Origin: Solirubrobacterales bacterium
Lineage (GTDB): Bacteria > Actinomycetota > Thermoleophilia > Solirubrobacterales > Solirubrobacteraceae
NCBI GenBank assembly: GCA_027451345.1
Contig: DAIDJO010000126.1
Location: forward strand, 1-32,613
Direction: 5' to 3'
Length of the DNA stretch: 32,613 nucleotides
Of this stretch, positions 23,261 to 30,514 are shown piece after piece. Positions within the stretch are counted from its first letter, which is position 1. Every line of letters begins with the position of its first letter. A program made the translations under genes and the position numbers. The notes beneath the pieces are model-generated. The model did not search any database. It was not told the origin of the DNA and saw only the letters and a list, made by a program, of their open reading frames with translations.

Positions 23261-23290
23261 AGAATACCGCCCGGTGCGTCACATTCTCAA
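23261..23290 (-). promoter_or_regulatory. clpS promoter, TTGAGA / TATTCT, leaderless
   Basis: On the minus strand TTGAGA (23290-23285; one mismatch to TTGACA) lies 18 nt from TATTCT (23266-23261), which ends 9 nt before the clpS ATG. It is the best two-part promoter in the window. It sits between the inositol cluster end and clpS, so clpS is a separate unit. Confidence 0.6.
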
Positions 23291-23318
23291 GGACGGGTGG
23301 TGACGGCGGTCAGCTCTC

Positions 23319-24269
23319 TCAGCCACCGGCCTCGATCATGCGCACGACGCGGCGTTGCCGATGTGAACACTCGGCGGCGATGGCGATCCGCATCGCCGCC
23401 AAGCACTCGCGCCCGGGACACGGATTGGGCCGGCCCCCGGCCACCAGGTCGAGGAAGGCGCTCATCTGCGCGACCAGCGCGTCGTGGAAGCGCTCTCGAT
23501 AGTCCGCGTAGCGTTCGTCCCCGATCGTGATCGAGCCGACACCCCCGACGACCTCCGCGCGCATCAGGTACCCGGCCGTGTCCTGACGGCTGCCGCGGAT
23601 CGTCACCGGCAGCCCGTCACTCATTCTCAGGACGGTCGCGGTCGTATCGACGTCGCCAAGGGCGTCGAGGAACTCACAGGGACCGCGCCGCGCGGAGACG
23701 GTGACCACGTCCGCCGCCTCCTCGCCGGTGAGCCAGCGCGCGAGGTCGAAGTCGTGGATGTGGAGATCCAGGAACATGCTTCCGGATACGGCGGCGAACG
23801 CCTCGCTCGGCGGGTCGCGATCATGCGATGTGAGCGTGACCGACTGCAGGGCGCCCAACTCCCCGCCGGCGATGGCTGCCCGCAGGCGCATCAGGTCCGG
23901 GTCAAAGCGGCGGTCGAAGCCCACCTGGAGGGGAACGCCGGCGCGCTCCGCCTCCTCGACAAGGGCCTCGGCGTCCTCCAGCGTGCCGGCGATCGGCTTC
24001 TCGCAGAACAGCGGCACCCGCAGACCGAGGGATGCGCGGATGTCCTGCGCGTGGCGCGCGGTCGCACTCGCGATGACGACCGCGTCGGGCGAGGCCGCCA
24101 GCATCTCGGTCACCGTGCCAACCGCGTCGGCACCCGCCTGCGCGGCCGCGTCCCGCCCCCACTCGGCTCGCGAACTGCCGATCCCCAGCCACGTCACTCG
24201 TGGATCGGCCGCGAGAGCGCTCGCGTGCAGGCGAGCGATCTTGCCGCTGCCCAGGACGACGATCCTCAT
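23319..24269 (-). CDS. Gfo/Idh/MocA-family dehydrogenase (second inositol-type dehydrogenase)
   Basis: 316-residue NAD(P)-dependent oxidoreductase. The Rossmann start is VVLGSGKIARLH (4-15). The conserved CEKPIAG gives Lys91, and FLDLHIHDFD gives Asp168 and His172, equivalent to the Lys97-Asp172-His176 catalytic set of B. subtilis IolG. It keeps these at the same residue numbers as the iolG product two genes upstream, so the two are paralogs. It is the last gene of the inositol cluster, with a 4-nt overlap with the iolE-like gene. It may oxidise another inositol stereoisomer (scyllo- or chiro-) or a sugar, or reduce a keto-inositol. The substrate is not determined. Confidence 0.88.
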   Translation of the reverse strand: MRIVVLGSGKIARLHASALAADPRVTWLGIGSSRAEWGRDAAAQAGADAVGTVTEMLAASPDAVVIASATARHAQDIRASLGLRVPLFCEKPIAGTLEDAEALVEEAERAGVPLQVGFDRRFDPDLMRLRAAIAGGELGALQSVTLTSHDRDPPSEAFAAVSGSMFLDLHIHDFDLARWLTGEEAADVVTVSARRGPCEFLDALGDVDTTATVLRMSDGLPVTIRGSRQDTAGYLMRAEVVGGVGSITIGDERYADYRERFHDALVAQMSAFLDLVAGGRPNPCPGRECLAAMRIAIAAECSHRQRRVVRMIEAGG

Positions 24270-25162
24270 GAACCGTCGCGGTCGCCGGCCGGCTCAAGGC
24301 TGCGCAGGAACTCCATGCTGGCCCGGATCCCGCTGATCGGACCAGCCCCCTCGGGTTCGCCGGGCAGCATCTGATCGAGCTCCGGGACGTACCAGCCACG
24401 GTAGCCGGCGCCCTCCAGCGATTGGACGATCGAGGTGAGGTCCACATCGCCCGCGCCGAGCGTCGTATACAGGCCCCGCCGAACCGCCTCGCTGTAGTCC
24501 AGACTGCCGTCCTGGACGGCGGCCGCAAGCCGCGTGTCGACGTCCTTGAGGTGCGCGTGCGCGATCCGCTCCGGGACCGACCGCGCGATCGCCACCGCGT
24601 CAGCACCACCAACGGTGAGATGACCGGTGTCGAGGCAGAGTGGGACCTCGCAACTGTCAAGGATCCGCTCGACCTCTTCAGCGGTCTGGATCAGGGTTCC
24701 CATGTGAGGATGCACGCACGCGATGATCCCCCGCTCCCGGGCGAGCGCCTCTGCCCGCTGCAGGTTGTCGGTCAGCGTCTGCCATTGCTCTGCGCTCAAC
24801 TCGGGACGCCGGTCGTAGGTGTCGGCCCCGGTGGCCACGGCGATCACCATCATGTCCGCCCCCGTGACCCGGAATCGCTCGAGGATCTCGTTGACCGGCG
24901 CCTCGATCGAGATCGAGGACTCGTGCAGGACCAGCGGGCAGAACTCCCCCAGTGCCGTGAGCCCGTATGACTCCAGCAGCTCACGCTGCTCGGCGGGTGC
25001 ACCCGGGATGAAGCCCTCCGGACCGAGCTCGGTGGCTCGGACGCCGAGCTCCCGCATGTCGGCCAGAACCCGATCGACGGGGAGCTGGTAGCCCCAGTCC
25101 GGCAGTTCGCAGATCCCCCAGGAGGCCGGAGCGGCGGCGATGCGATCGGCCAGCCGAGTCAT
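24266..25162 (-). CDS. IolE-like TIM-barrel dehydratase/isomerase
   Basis: 298-residue xylose-isomerase-like TIM-barrel protein. It starts RIAAAPASWGICELPDWGYQ (7-26), the family start seen in inosose dehydratase/isomerase proteins. Candidate metal ligands are His151/His153 (VHPHMGT), Asp178 and His181 (LCLDTGH), His204 (AHAHLKDVD) and Glu261 (VPELDQ). In context it most likely does the 2-keto-myo-inositol dehydration (IolE role), since no other IolE is present in the window; an IolI-type inosose isomerase is the alternative. The ATG at 25162 overlaps the iolG stop by 4 nt, which decides the start although the frame is open further upstream. Confidence 0.82.
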   Translation of the reverse strand: MTRLADRIAAAPASWGICELPDWGYQLPVDRVLADMRELGVRATELGPEGFIPGAPAEQRELLESYGLTALGEFCPLVLHESSISIEAPVNEILERFRVTGADMMVIAVATGADTYDRRPELSAEQWQTLTDNLQRAEALARERGIIACVHPHMGTLIQTAEEVERILDSCEVPLCLDTGHLTVGGADAVAIARSVPERIAHAHLKDVDTRLAAAVQDGSLDYSEAVRRGLYTTLGAGDVDLTSIVQSLEGAGYRGWYVPELDQMLPGEPEGAGPISGIRASMEFLRSLEPAGDRDGS

Positions 25163-26178
25163 GCGCGTGACCTCCCCGCCAGCGTGACCTCCTCGACATC
25201 GACGACTCGTCCCTCGCGCAGCGAGAGGTCGGCCGCATCCGCGATGTAGGCCGCGGCGAGCGCCTCCTGGACCGTGCACGGGCTCTCGCGCCGGCCCGCC
25301 GCCATCTCGATGAAGGCACTGATCTCGGCCGCGTAGGCGGTGCGGAACCGCTCGGCGAACCCGACCCAGCTCGGGCCCGCCGGGAAGGCGATGCCCGGCT
25401 CCGCGGAGCTCAGGGGGGAGCGGTCGGCCAGCCCGACCACGGTCGTCCCGTCGGTGCCCGCGACGTCCATTCGGATGTCGTAACCGGCTCCGTTGTACCG
25501 GGATCCCTGCGCGGTGACGAGCGTTCCATCGTCGAGCACGAGGAGCGTGACGACCTCGTCCACGTCGGAGGCCTCGCGGAAGAACGCCGCGCCGCGGTTG
25601 GCGCCGACCGCGTACACCCTGCTGACCTCGCGGCCGGTGACGAAACGAAGGATGTCGAAGTCATGGATGTGAAGGTCGCGGAAGATGCCGCCGGAGGTGC
25701 GGATGTACGACGCGTCCGGCGGCGCCGGGTCGGCGCTGACGACGTGAACTCGCCTCAGCTCACCGAGGCCTCCGCTCGCGAGCGCGTTGCGGGCCGCGAT
25801 GTAGCCGGGGTCGAATCGACGGTGAAACCCGATCTGCACCGGCACGCTCGAGGCCGCCACCTGCGCGAGCACATCCTCGGTCTGCTCGCTGTCGAGGGCG
25901 ACGGGCTTCTCACAGAACGTGGGGACGCCGTGCGCGATGCCGCGTGTGATGAGTTCGGCGTGGGAGCCGGTGGCGGTCGCGACGGCGAGCCCATCCAGTT
26001 CCGAGTCGAAGAGCTCATCGAGGGTGTGGACGGCCGTCGCCTCGAGCTGCTTGGCCATCTCGCTGGCCCGGTCCGTGTCGGCGTCATAGAGCACCAACTC
26101 GGTCACCTCGTCGTGCGCGGCGAGCACCTCCGCGTGCATGACCCCGATTCGCCCGACCCCGGCAAGACCAATTCTCAT
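25159..26178 (-). CDS. iolG: myo-Inositol 2-dehydrogenase
   Basis: 339-residue Gfo/Idh/MocA dehydrogenase. The Rossmann motif is GLAGVGRIGVMHAEVL (4-19). The catalytic Lys91 (CEKPVAL) and Asp168/His172 (FRDLHIHDFD) match IolG. It oxidises myo-inositol to 2-keto-myo-inositol with NAD+, the first step of the pathway. A GAGAGAGAG stretch about 8 nt upstream of the ATG serves as ribosome site. It opens the second part of the inositol cluster after a 118-bp gap. I assign IolG here rather than to the paralog because it lies first and directly precedes the iolE-like gene; the reverse assignment is possible. Confidence 0.88.
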   Translation of the reverse strand: MRIGLAGVGRIGVMHAEVLAAHDEVTELVLYDADTDRASEMAKQLEATAVHTLDELFDSELDGLAVATATGSHAELITRGIAHGVPTFCEKPVALDSEQTEDVLAQVAASSVPVQIGFHRRFDPGYIAARNALASGGLGELRRVHVVSADPAPPDASYIRTSGGIFRDLHIHDFDILRFVTGREVSRVYAVGANRGAAFFREASDVDEVVTLLVLDDGTLVTAQGSRYNGAGYDIRMDVAGTDGTTVVGLADRSPLSSAEPGIAFPAGPSWVGFAERFRTAYAAEISAFIEMAAGRRESPCTVQEALAAAYIADAADLSLREGRVVDVEEVTLAGRSRA

Positions 26179-26242
26179 GTCAATCGCTCTCTCTCGATGT
26201 GGTTGCTGTCAAGGACAGATGGGGCGGCCGGGTCCCGGCATG

Positions 26243-26257
26243 GGCCGGCGTCCGGCC
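26243..26257 (-). terminator. GC hairpin between mmsA and iolG
   Basis: GGCCGG (26243-26248) and CCGGCC (26252-26257) flank a 3-nt loop, about 40 nt downstream of the mmsA stop. There is no T run. It may weaken read-through from the iolD-mmsA unit into iolG. A TTGACA at 26212-26207 (minus) could be a -35 for iolG, but I see no matching -10. Confidence 0.3.
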
Positions 26258-26296
26258 AGGTGGCTTGGCTGTGCGACACCGAGCGTCTCGCCCTCG

Positions 26297-27808
26297 TCAT
26301 TGGGTCTGGGGGAAGCCCAGGTCGACGGTGGACGTCGCGGGGTCCGGCCAGCGTGCGGTCACGACCTTCGTGTGGGTGTAGAAGTCGATCCCCTCGGAGC
26401 CGTAGAGGTGGCGGTCGCCGAACAGGCTGTTCTTCCACCCACCGAAGCTGTAGTAGGCGACCGGAACCGGGATCGGGACGTTGATCCCGACCATCCCGGC
26501 CTGCACGTCGAACTGAAACTGGCGTGCGGCGCCGCCGTCCCGCGTGAAGATCGCGGTTCCGTTCCCGTACGGGTTCTCGTTGATGAGCGCCACGGCCTCC
26601 TGGTAGCTGTCCACCCGCGTGACGCTCAGGACCGGTCCGAAGATCTCGTCGTCGTAGCAGGCCATTCCGGGCCTGACGTCGTCGATCAGCGAGGGCTGCA
26701 GGAAGAAGCCACGGTCTGGGCTCGATGGACGACCGTCCACCCGGACCGTGGCACCCTCGCCGGGGGCGCGCTCGATGTATGCGGAGACGGCGTCACGGTG
26801 ATCGGCGGTGATCAGCGGGCCCATCTCCGACGCCGGGTCCATGCCGTCACCGACGACGATCTTGGCGATTCGCCGCTCAATCGCGTCGAGCAGCGGCTCG
26901 GCGACCTCTCCCACCGCCACGAGGAGCGATATGGCCATGCACCGCTCCCCGGCCGAGCCGTACGCCGCACTGACCGCAGCATCCGCCGCCATCTCGACGT
27001 CGGCGTCGGGCAGGACGACCATGTGGTTCTTGGCGCCGCCCAGCGCTTGGCAGCGCTTCCCGGCGCCGGTCGCCTTCGCATAGACGTAGCGTGCGATCGG
27101 GGTTGAGCCGACGAAGCTCACCGCCGCCACATCCGGGTGCTCGAGCAGGGCGTCCACCGCCTCCTTGTCTCCCTGAACGACGTTGAACACGCCGTCGGGC
27201 AGTCCGGCCTCCGCGAGCAGGCGCGCCAGGTAGATGGCGACCGACGGATCCTTCTCCGAGGGCTTCAGAACGAACGTGTTGCCGCACGCGAGCGCGGTCG
27301 CCCACATCCACATCGGAACCATGGCGGGGAAGTTGAACGGTGTGATGCCGACGACCACTCCCAGCGGTTGACGAATCGAGTACACGTCGATCCCCGTGGA
27401 TGCCTGCTCGCTCATGCCACCCTTGAGCAGGTTCGAGAGACCGCAGCACACCTCGATCACCTCAAGGCCGCGGGTGACCTCCCCGCGCGCGTCGCCGAGC
27501 ACCTTGCCGTGCTCTGCCGTGATGAGGCGCGCGATCTCGTCGCGATGCTCGAGCACGAGCTGGCGGATCCTGAACATGAGCTCAGTGCGCCGGGCGAGCG
27601 ACAACGCCCGCCACGCCGGGAACGCCGCCTTTGCGGTCTGGACCGCCCGGTCGACATCCTCGGTGGTGGCGAACGCGACGGTGCCCGTCCGCTCTCCGGT
27701 GCTCGGGTTGTAGACGGATCCGGTCCGGGTCGAGGAGCCTCGACACGCCTCGCCGCCGATCCAGTGGGTGATCGGCTCCGTCATCGTGGGTGCCTCGGTC
27801 TCGGTCAC
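26297..27808 (-). CDS. mmsA: Methylmalonate/malonate-semialdehyde dehydrogenase (CoA-acylating)
   Basis: 503-residue CoA-dependent aldehyde dehydrogenase (IolA/MmsA). It converts malonate semialdehyde to acetyl-CoA and CO2, the last step of inositol breakdown. Asn159 (TPFNFP) and Cys290 (GSAGERCMA) are present. The family hallmark LGGAKNHMVVLPDAD (256-270) stands where ordinary aldehyde dehydrogenases have ELGGK with a general-base Glu, as expected for MmsA. The C-terminal SFGGWKNSLFGDRHLYG and GIDFYTHTKVVTARWP are also typical. I chose GTG 27808 because AGGAGG lies 5 nt upstream and GTGA overlaps the aldolase stop by 4 nt; an ATG 24 nt further in is the alternative. Confidence 0.95.
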   Translation of the reverse strand: MTETEAPTMTEPITHWIGGEACRGSSTRTGSVYNPSTGERTGTVAFATTEDVDRAVQTAKAAFPAWRALSLARRTELMFRIRQLVLEHRDEIARLITAEHGKVLGDARGEVTRGLEVIEVCCGLSNLLKGGMSEQASTGIDVYSIRQPLGVVVGITPFNFPAMVPMWMWATALACGNTFVLKPSEKDPSVAIYLARLLAEAGLPDGVFNVVQGDKEAVDALLEHPDVAAVSFVGSTPIARYVYAKATGAGKRCQALGGAKNHMVVLPDADVEMAADAAVSAAYGSAGERCMAISLLVAVGEVAEPLLDAIERRIAKIVVGDGMDPASEMGPLITADHRDAVSAYIERAPGEGATVRVDGRPSSPDRGFFLQPSLIDDVRPGMACYDDEIFGPVLSVTRVDSYQEAVALINENPYGNGTAIFTRDGGAARQFQFDVQAGMVGINVPIPVPVAYYSFGGWKNSLFGDRHLYGSEGIDFYTHTKVVTARWPDPATSTVDLGFPQTQ

Positions 27809-28707
27809 ACGATCCTCCTCGCGTGCAGTTCGGTGATCTTGCACAGTCGTTCGCACAGGGGCAGCGAGTGCTGTCTCAGCCATTCCCGCGCGGCGGCCGG
27901 CGCCAGGGCGAGCGCATCGCCCCAGATCGCCCGGCCCGCGATGAACCCGCAGGCGCCCGCGGCGCAGGAGTCGTGCAGCTGCGAGGCGAACGTCTCGCCG
28001 TCGATCTCGCCGCCGAGCAGCGTCCACGGCAGCGGCGCCGCTGCCTCGGTGAGTCGCTCACACCGCGCCGGGTCTCCGGGGTACTGGAGCTTCAGCAGAT
28101 CCGCGCCCGATCGCGCCAGGTCGCGCGCACCGGCGATGACGAGCTCACCGAACTCCCGCTCGTAGGCGTCGAGTCCCTCGTCGGCGAGCCGATAGACCTT
28201 TGGCTCGACGATCAGCGCCAGGCCGTGTCGATGGCATTCCTGCGCCGCGGCCGCCGCCAGCTCCCACTGCCGCTCGGCGGTGGCCCGATGATCCGCGCGG
28301 TAGTAGAGCAGCAGCTTGCATCCCTGTGCCCCGTATCGCGCCGCCTCCGACGGGTCGAAGTCGGCCATCAGGCGGTTGAGCCGGCCCCCATCCAGGTGCT
28401 CATAGCCCTGCGTCTCCAGCGGCATCATCACGCCCAGGGAGGCGGGCCGTGGGAGCGTGACGGCAAGCGAGTCGAGCAGGATCGCCGACACCGGCGAGCC
28501 CAGCTCCTCGATGATCTGCCGCTTCGCCTCCAGCATCACCTGGTCGCTCACCGGCTCGACGCCGACCCGCTGGTAGGCGTGACGCATCGCGTCGCGATGA
28601 TCGAGGGCCAGAACGCAGATGAACCCGGTGCTCGATGCGAACGGCAGCAACGATGCGCCCGCACCCGCCCGCTCAGGCGCGGACGTTCCCTCGCCGACGC
28701 CGGTCAC
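27805..28707 (-). CDS. LacD-like class I aldolase, probable DKG-6-phosphate aldolase (IolJ role)
   Basis: 300-residue class I aldolase-type TIM barrel resembling LacD tagatose-bisphosphate aldolase and the DUF2090 domain fused to IolC in many proteobacteria. Visible are FICVLALDHRDAMRHAY (29-45), GCKLLLYYRADH (129-140, Lys131), LALIVEPKVYRL (163-174), and SGADLLKLQYPGD (200-212), where Lys206 is the expected Schiff-base residue. The barrel closes with GACGFIAGRAIWGDAL. In this operon it most likely splits 2-deoxy-5-keto-gluconate-6-phosphate into dihydroxyacetone phosphate and malonate semialdehyde, replacing the zinc-dependent IolJ of Bacillus. It overlaps iolB and mmsA by 4 nt each, so it is co-translated with the pathway. 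Confidence 0.82.
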   Translation of the reverse strand: MTGVGEGTSAPERAGAGASLLPFASSTGFICVLALDHRDAMRHAYQRVGVEPVSDQVMLEAKRQIIEELGSPVSAILLDSLAVTLPRPASLGVMMPLETQGYEHLDGGRLNRLMADFDPSEAARYGAQGCKLLLYYRADHRATAERQWELAAAAAQECHRHGLALIVEPKVYRLADEGLDAYEREFGELVIAGARDLARSGADLLKLQYPGDPARCERLTEAAAPLPWTLLGGEIDGETFASQLHDSCAAGACGFIAGRAIWGDALALAPAAAREWLRQHSLPLCERLCKITELHARRIV

Positions 28708-29546
28708 CGCGGGCCCGCCTGCGGCGTGCCGATAGGCAGATCGATCTGGCCCCTGGACCAGTCGTCGCGGATCCAGGTGGTGGCCGGATCGAAGTACGGA
28801 GCGGTGCTGCGCGCCTCACCCTCGAGGTCGCCGGCGAGGAAGTTCAGTATCCACATGTTGCTCCCTGGCGCCGTCGTGGTGACGTGGAAGCCGCGGGGCA
28901 CGGCCACAAAGTCGTCCTGGTGCACCGTGAAGGTCTCGTCGAACCCGTCCGGGTCGTAGTTGCGATGGAACCCGAAGCCGTCCGGTCGGTCGAACCGGAA
29001 GAAGTAGGTCTCCTCCAGTCGCGGCGAGCCGTTCACACCATCGTGCCGGTGAGGAGGCCACCCGGCCCATGCGCCACCCGGGAGATAGACCTCGTAGACG
29101 ATCAGCCGTTCGGCTTCGAGCGGCGGCGCGAGCAGATGATTGACCTGCCGTCGCGCGGCCCCCCCACCGCGGATCTCCACGTGCACCTCGTCGGGGTGGA
29201 TGAGCCTCGCCGGATAGCGACCCTCCGCATGAGCCGTGCCGACGGCGAACTCAATGCCCAGCTCCGTCGAGATCCGGGCCGGCGTCCGCGGCGGCAGATA
29301 GAGGAGGCTCCCGCACTCAGCGAAGATGCTCTGACGCGCGAGCTCGTAGCGCGCGGCGCTCGTCTCGACCGTGGCCCGGCCGCTCATCGGGATCAGCGCG
29401 GCCTCGCGGGGACCGGGATCCAGGACGAGCTCGTCTCGTCCGGCGAGCCGATGCACCGCGAAACCGAGCTGCTCCCAGTTCAACGCTGCGGGTTCGAGCG
29501 ATACCACCTCGGAGCCCGGGTTGGGACGGATGAGGTCGGAGGTCAT
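28704..29546 (-). CDS. iolB: 5-Deoxy-glucuronate isomerase
   Basis: 280-residue double-cupin isomerase. It converts 5-deoxy-D-glucuronate to 5-keto-2-deoxy-gluconate in the inositol pathway. The second cupin holds the metal ligands: WPPHRHDG (His166, His168), LEETYFFRF (Glu178 or Glu179) and RGFHVTTTAPG (His221). The segments VYEVYLPGGAWAGWPPHRHD and MWILNF are strong IolB matches. Length is normal (about 270). Both ends overlap neighbours by 4 nt. Confidence 0.96.
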   Translation of the reverse strand: MTSDLIRPNPGSEVVSLEPAALNWEQLGFAVHRLAGRDELVLDPGPREAALIPMSGRATVETSAARYELARQSIFAECGSLLYLPPRTPARISTELGIEFAVGTAHAEGRYPARLIHPDEVHVEIRGGGAARRQVNHLLAPPLEAERLIVYEVYLPGGAWAGWPPHRHDGVNGSPRLEETYFFRFDRPDGFGFHRNYDPDGFDETFTVHQDDFVAVPRGFHVTTTAPGSNMWILNFLAGDLEGEARSTAPYFDPATTWIRDDWSRGQIDLPIGTPQAGPR

Positions 29547-30514
29547 CCGGCGTGCGGGCTGACGAGGCGGTGGTCATCGAGAAAGCGCTCCACCTCATGC
29601 GGGTAGGGAAAGCCGGCAGAGCAGCCGGGGCGGCTCACGACGATGGCGGCCGTGGCGCTGGCGAACTCGCCGGCGGCGTTCCAGTCCAAGCCGGTGAGGC
29701 GAGCGTGGATGAGACCTGCGGCGAACGAATCGCCAGCGCCAACTGAGCTCGCCTCGCGAACGGGAAAGCCTCCGAAGCGAAGAGTCTCATCGGCGACCAA
29801 CGCTGTGGCACCGCGCGAGCCCTGCTTGATGATGTGAACACCGGGCCACTCCGATCGTCGCTGAAGGAGAAGGCTGGGGACGGCTGACGGATCGCCGGCT
29901 TCGAGCAGTGTCGCGAACTCCTCCTCGGTGCCGAGGATCACGTCGAACCGAGCCACCAGGTCACGCACGGTCCGCGCGTATGCCTCCATGTCGGACCAGT
30001 TCACCTCGCGCAGATCGAGGTCGAGGAAGGTGGTCGCTCCCGCGGCTCGGGCCGCCGCGACGATCGGCTCGCAGACCGCGGGGGTGGTGCCACGGGCACA
30101 GGCGTCGGCGGAGATCAACACGGCGCGGGCCTGCTGCACCGGCAACGTCGCCGCGTCGGCGGCCGTCAGATGGACATCCGCCGGGTCATGACGAAAAAAC
30201 GCCAGAGGGTGGTCCGGGGGTCGCTGGGCCCGGAGCGCCAGCGACGTATGCGGCCCGTGCTTGCGCGCGATGTAGGTGGTGTCGACGCCCTCCCGCCGGA
30301 GAGCGGCAAGCACCCAGTCGCCGACCAGATCGACACCCACGGCGGTGAAGATCGCGGTACGCAACCCCAGCCGGGACGCGGCGATGGCGACGTTGGTCGG
30401 GCTGCCACCGACCATGGCATCCCAACCCCGCACCTCGCTGAACTCGACGCCCCTCTCCTGCGCGTAGAGGTCGAGGTTGACGCGCCCGACGGTGATCAGA
30501 TCGAGGCTAGGCAC
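29543..30514 (-). CDS. iolC: 5-Dehydro-2-deoxygluconokinase
   Basis: 323-residue PfkB-type sugar kinase. It phosphorylates 5-keto-2-deoxy-gluconate (DKG) at C6. The N-terminal LDLITVGRVNLDLYAQERG, the substrate loop MVGGSPTNVAIAASRLG (34-50) and the C-terminal SVGAGDSFAAGL with the catalytic Asp262 are all present. It lacks the C-terminal DUF2090 extension of the fused IolC, consistent with the separate aldolase gene two positions downstream. The start overlaps the iolD end by 8 nt. Confidence 0.96.
   Translation of the reverse strand: MPSLDLITVGRVNLDLYAQERGVEFSEVRGWDAMVGGSPTNVAIAASRLGLRTAIFTAVGVDLVGDWVLAALRREGVDTTYIARKHGPHTSLALRAQRPPDHPLAFFRHDPADVHLTAADAATLPVQQARAVLISADACARGTTPAVCEPIVAAARAAGATTFLDLDLREVNWSDMEAYARTVRDLVARFDVILGTEEEFATLLEAGDPSAVPSLLLQRRSEWPGVHIIKQGSRGATALVADETLRFGGFPVREASSVGAGDSFAAGLIHARLTGLDWNAAGEFASATAAIVVSRPGCSAGFPYPHEVERFLDDHRLVSPHAG

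Noticed and set aside
26176-26212. Two TTGACA hexamers upstream of iolG as a promoter
   Set aside because: The distal one is a perfect -35, but no TANNNT lies 16-19 nt downstream, and the proximal one touches the ATG. It is left as a possibility only.
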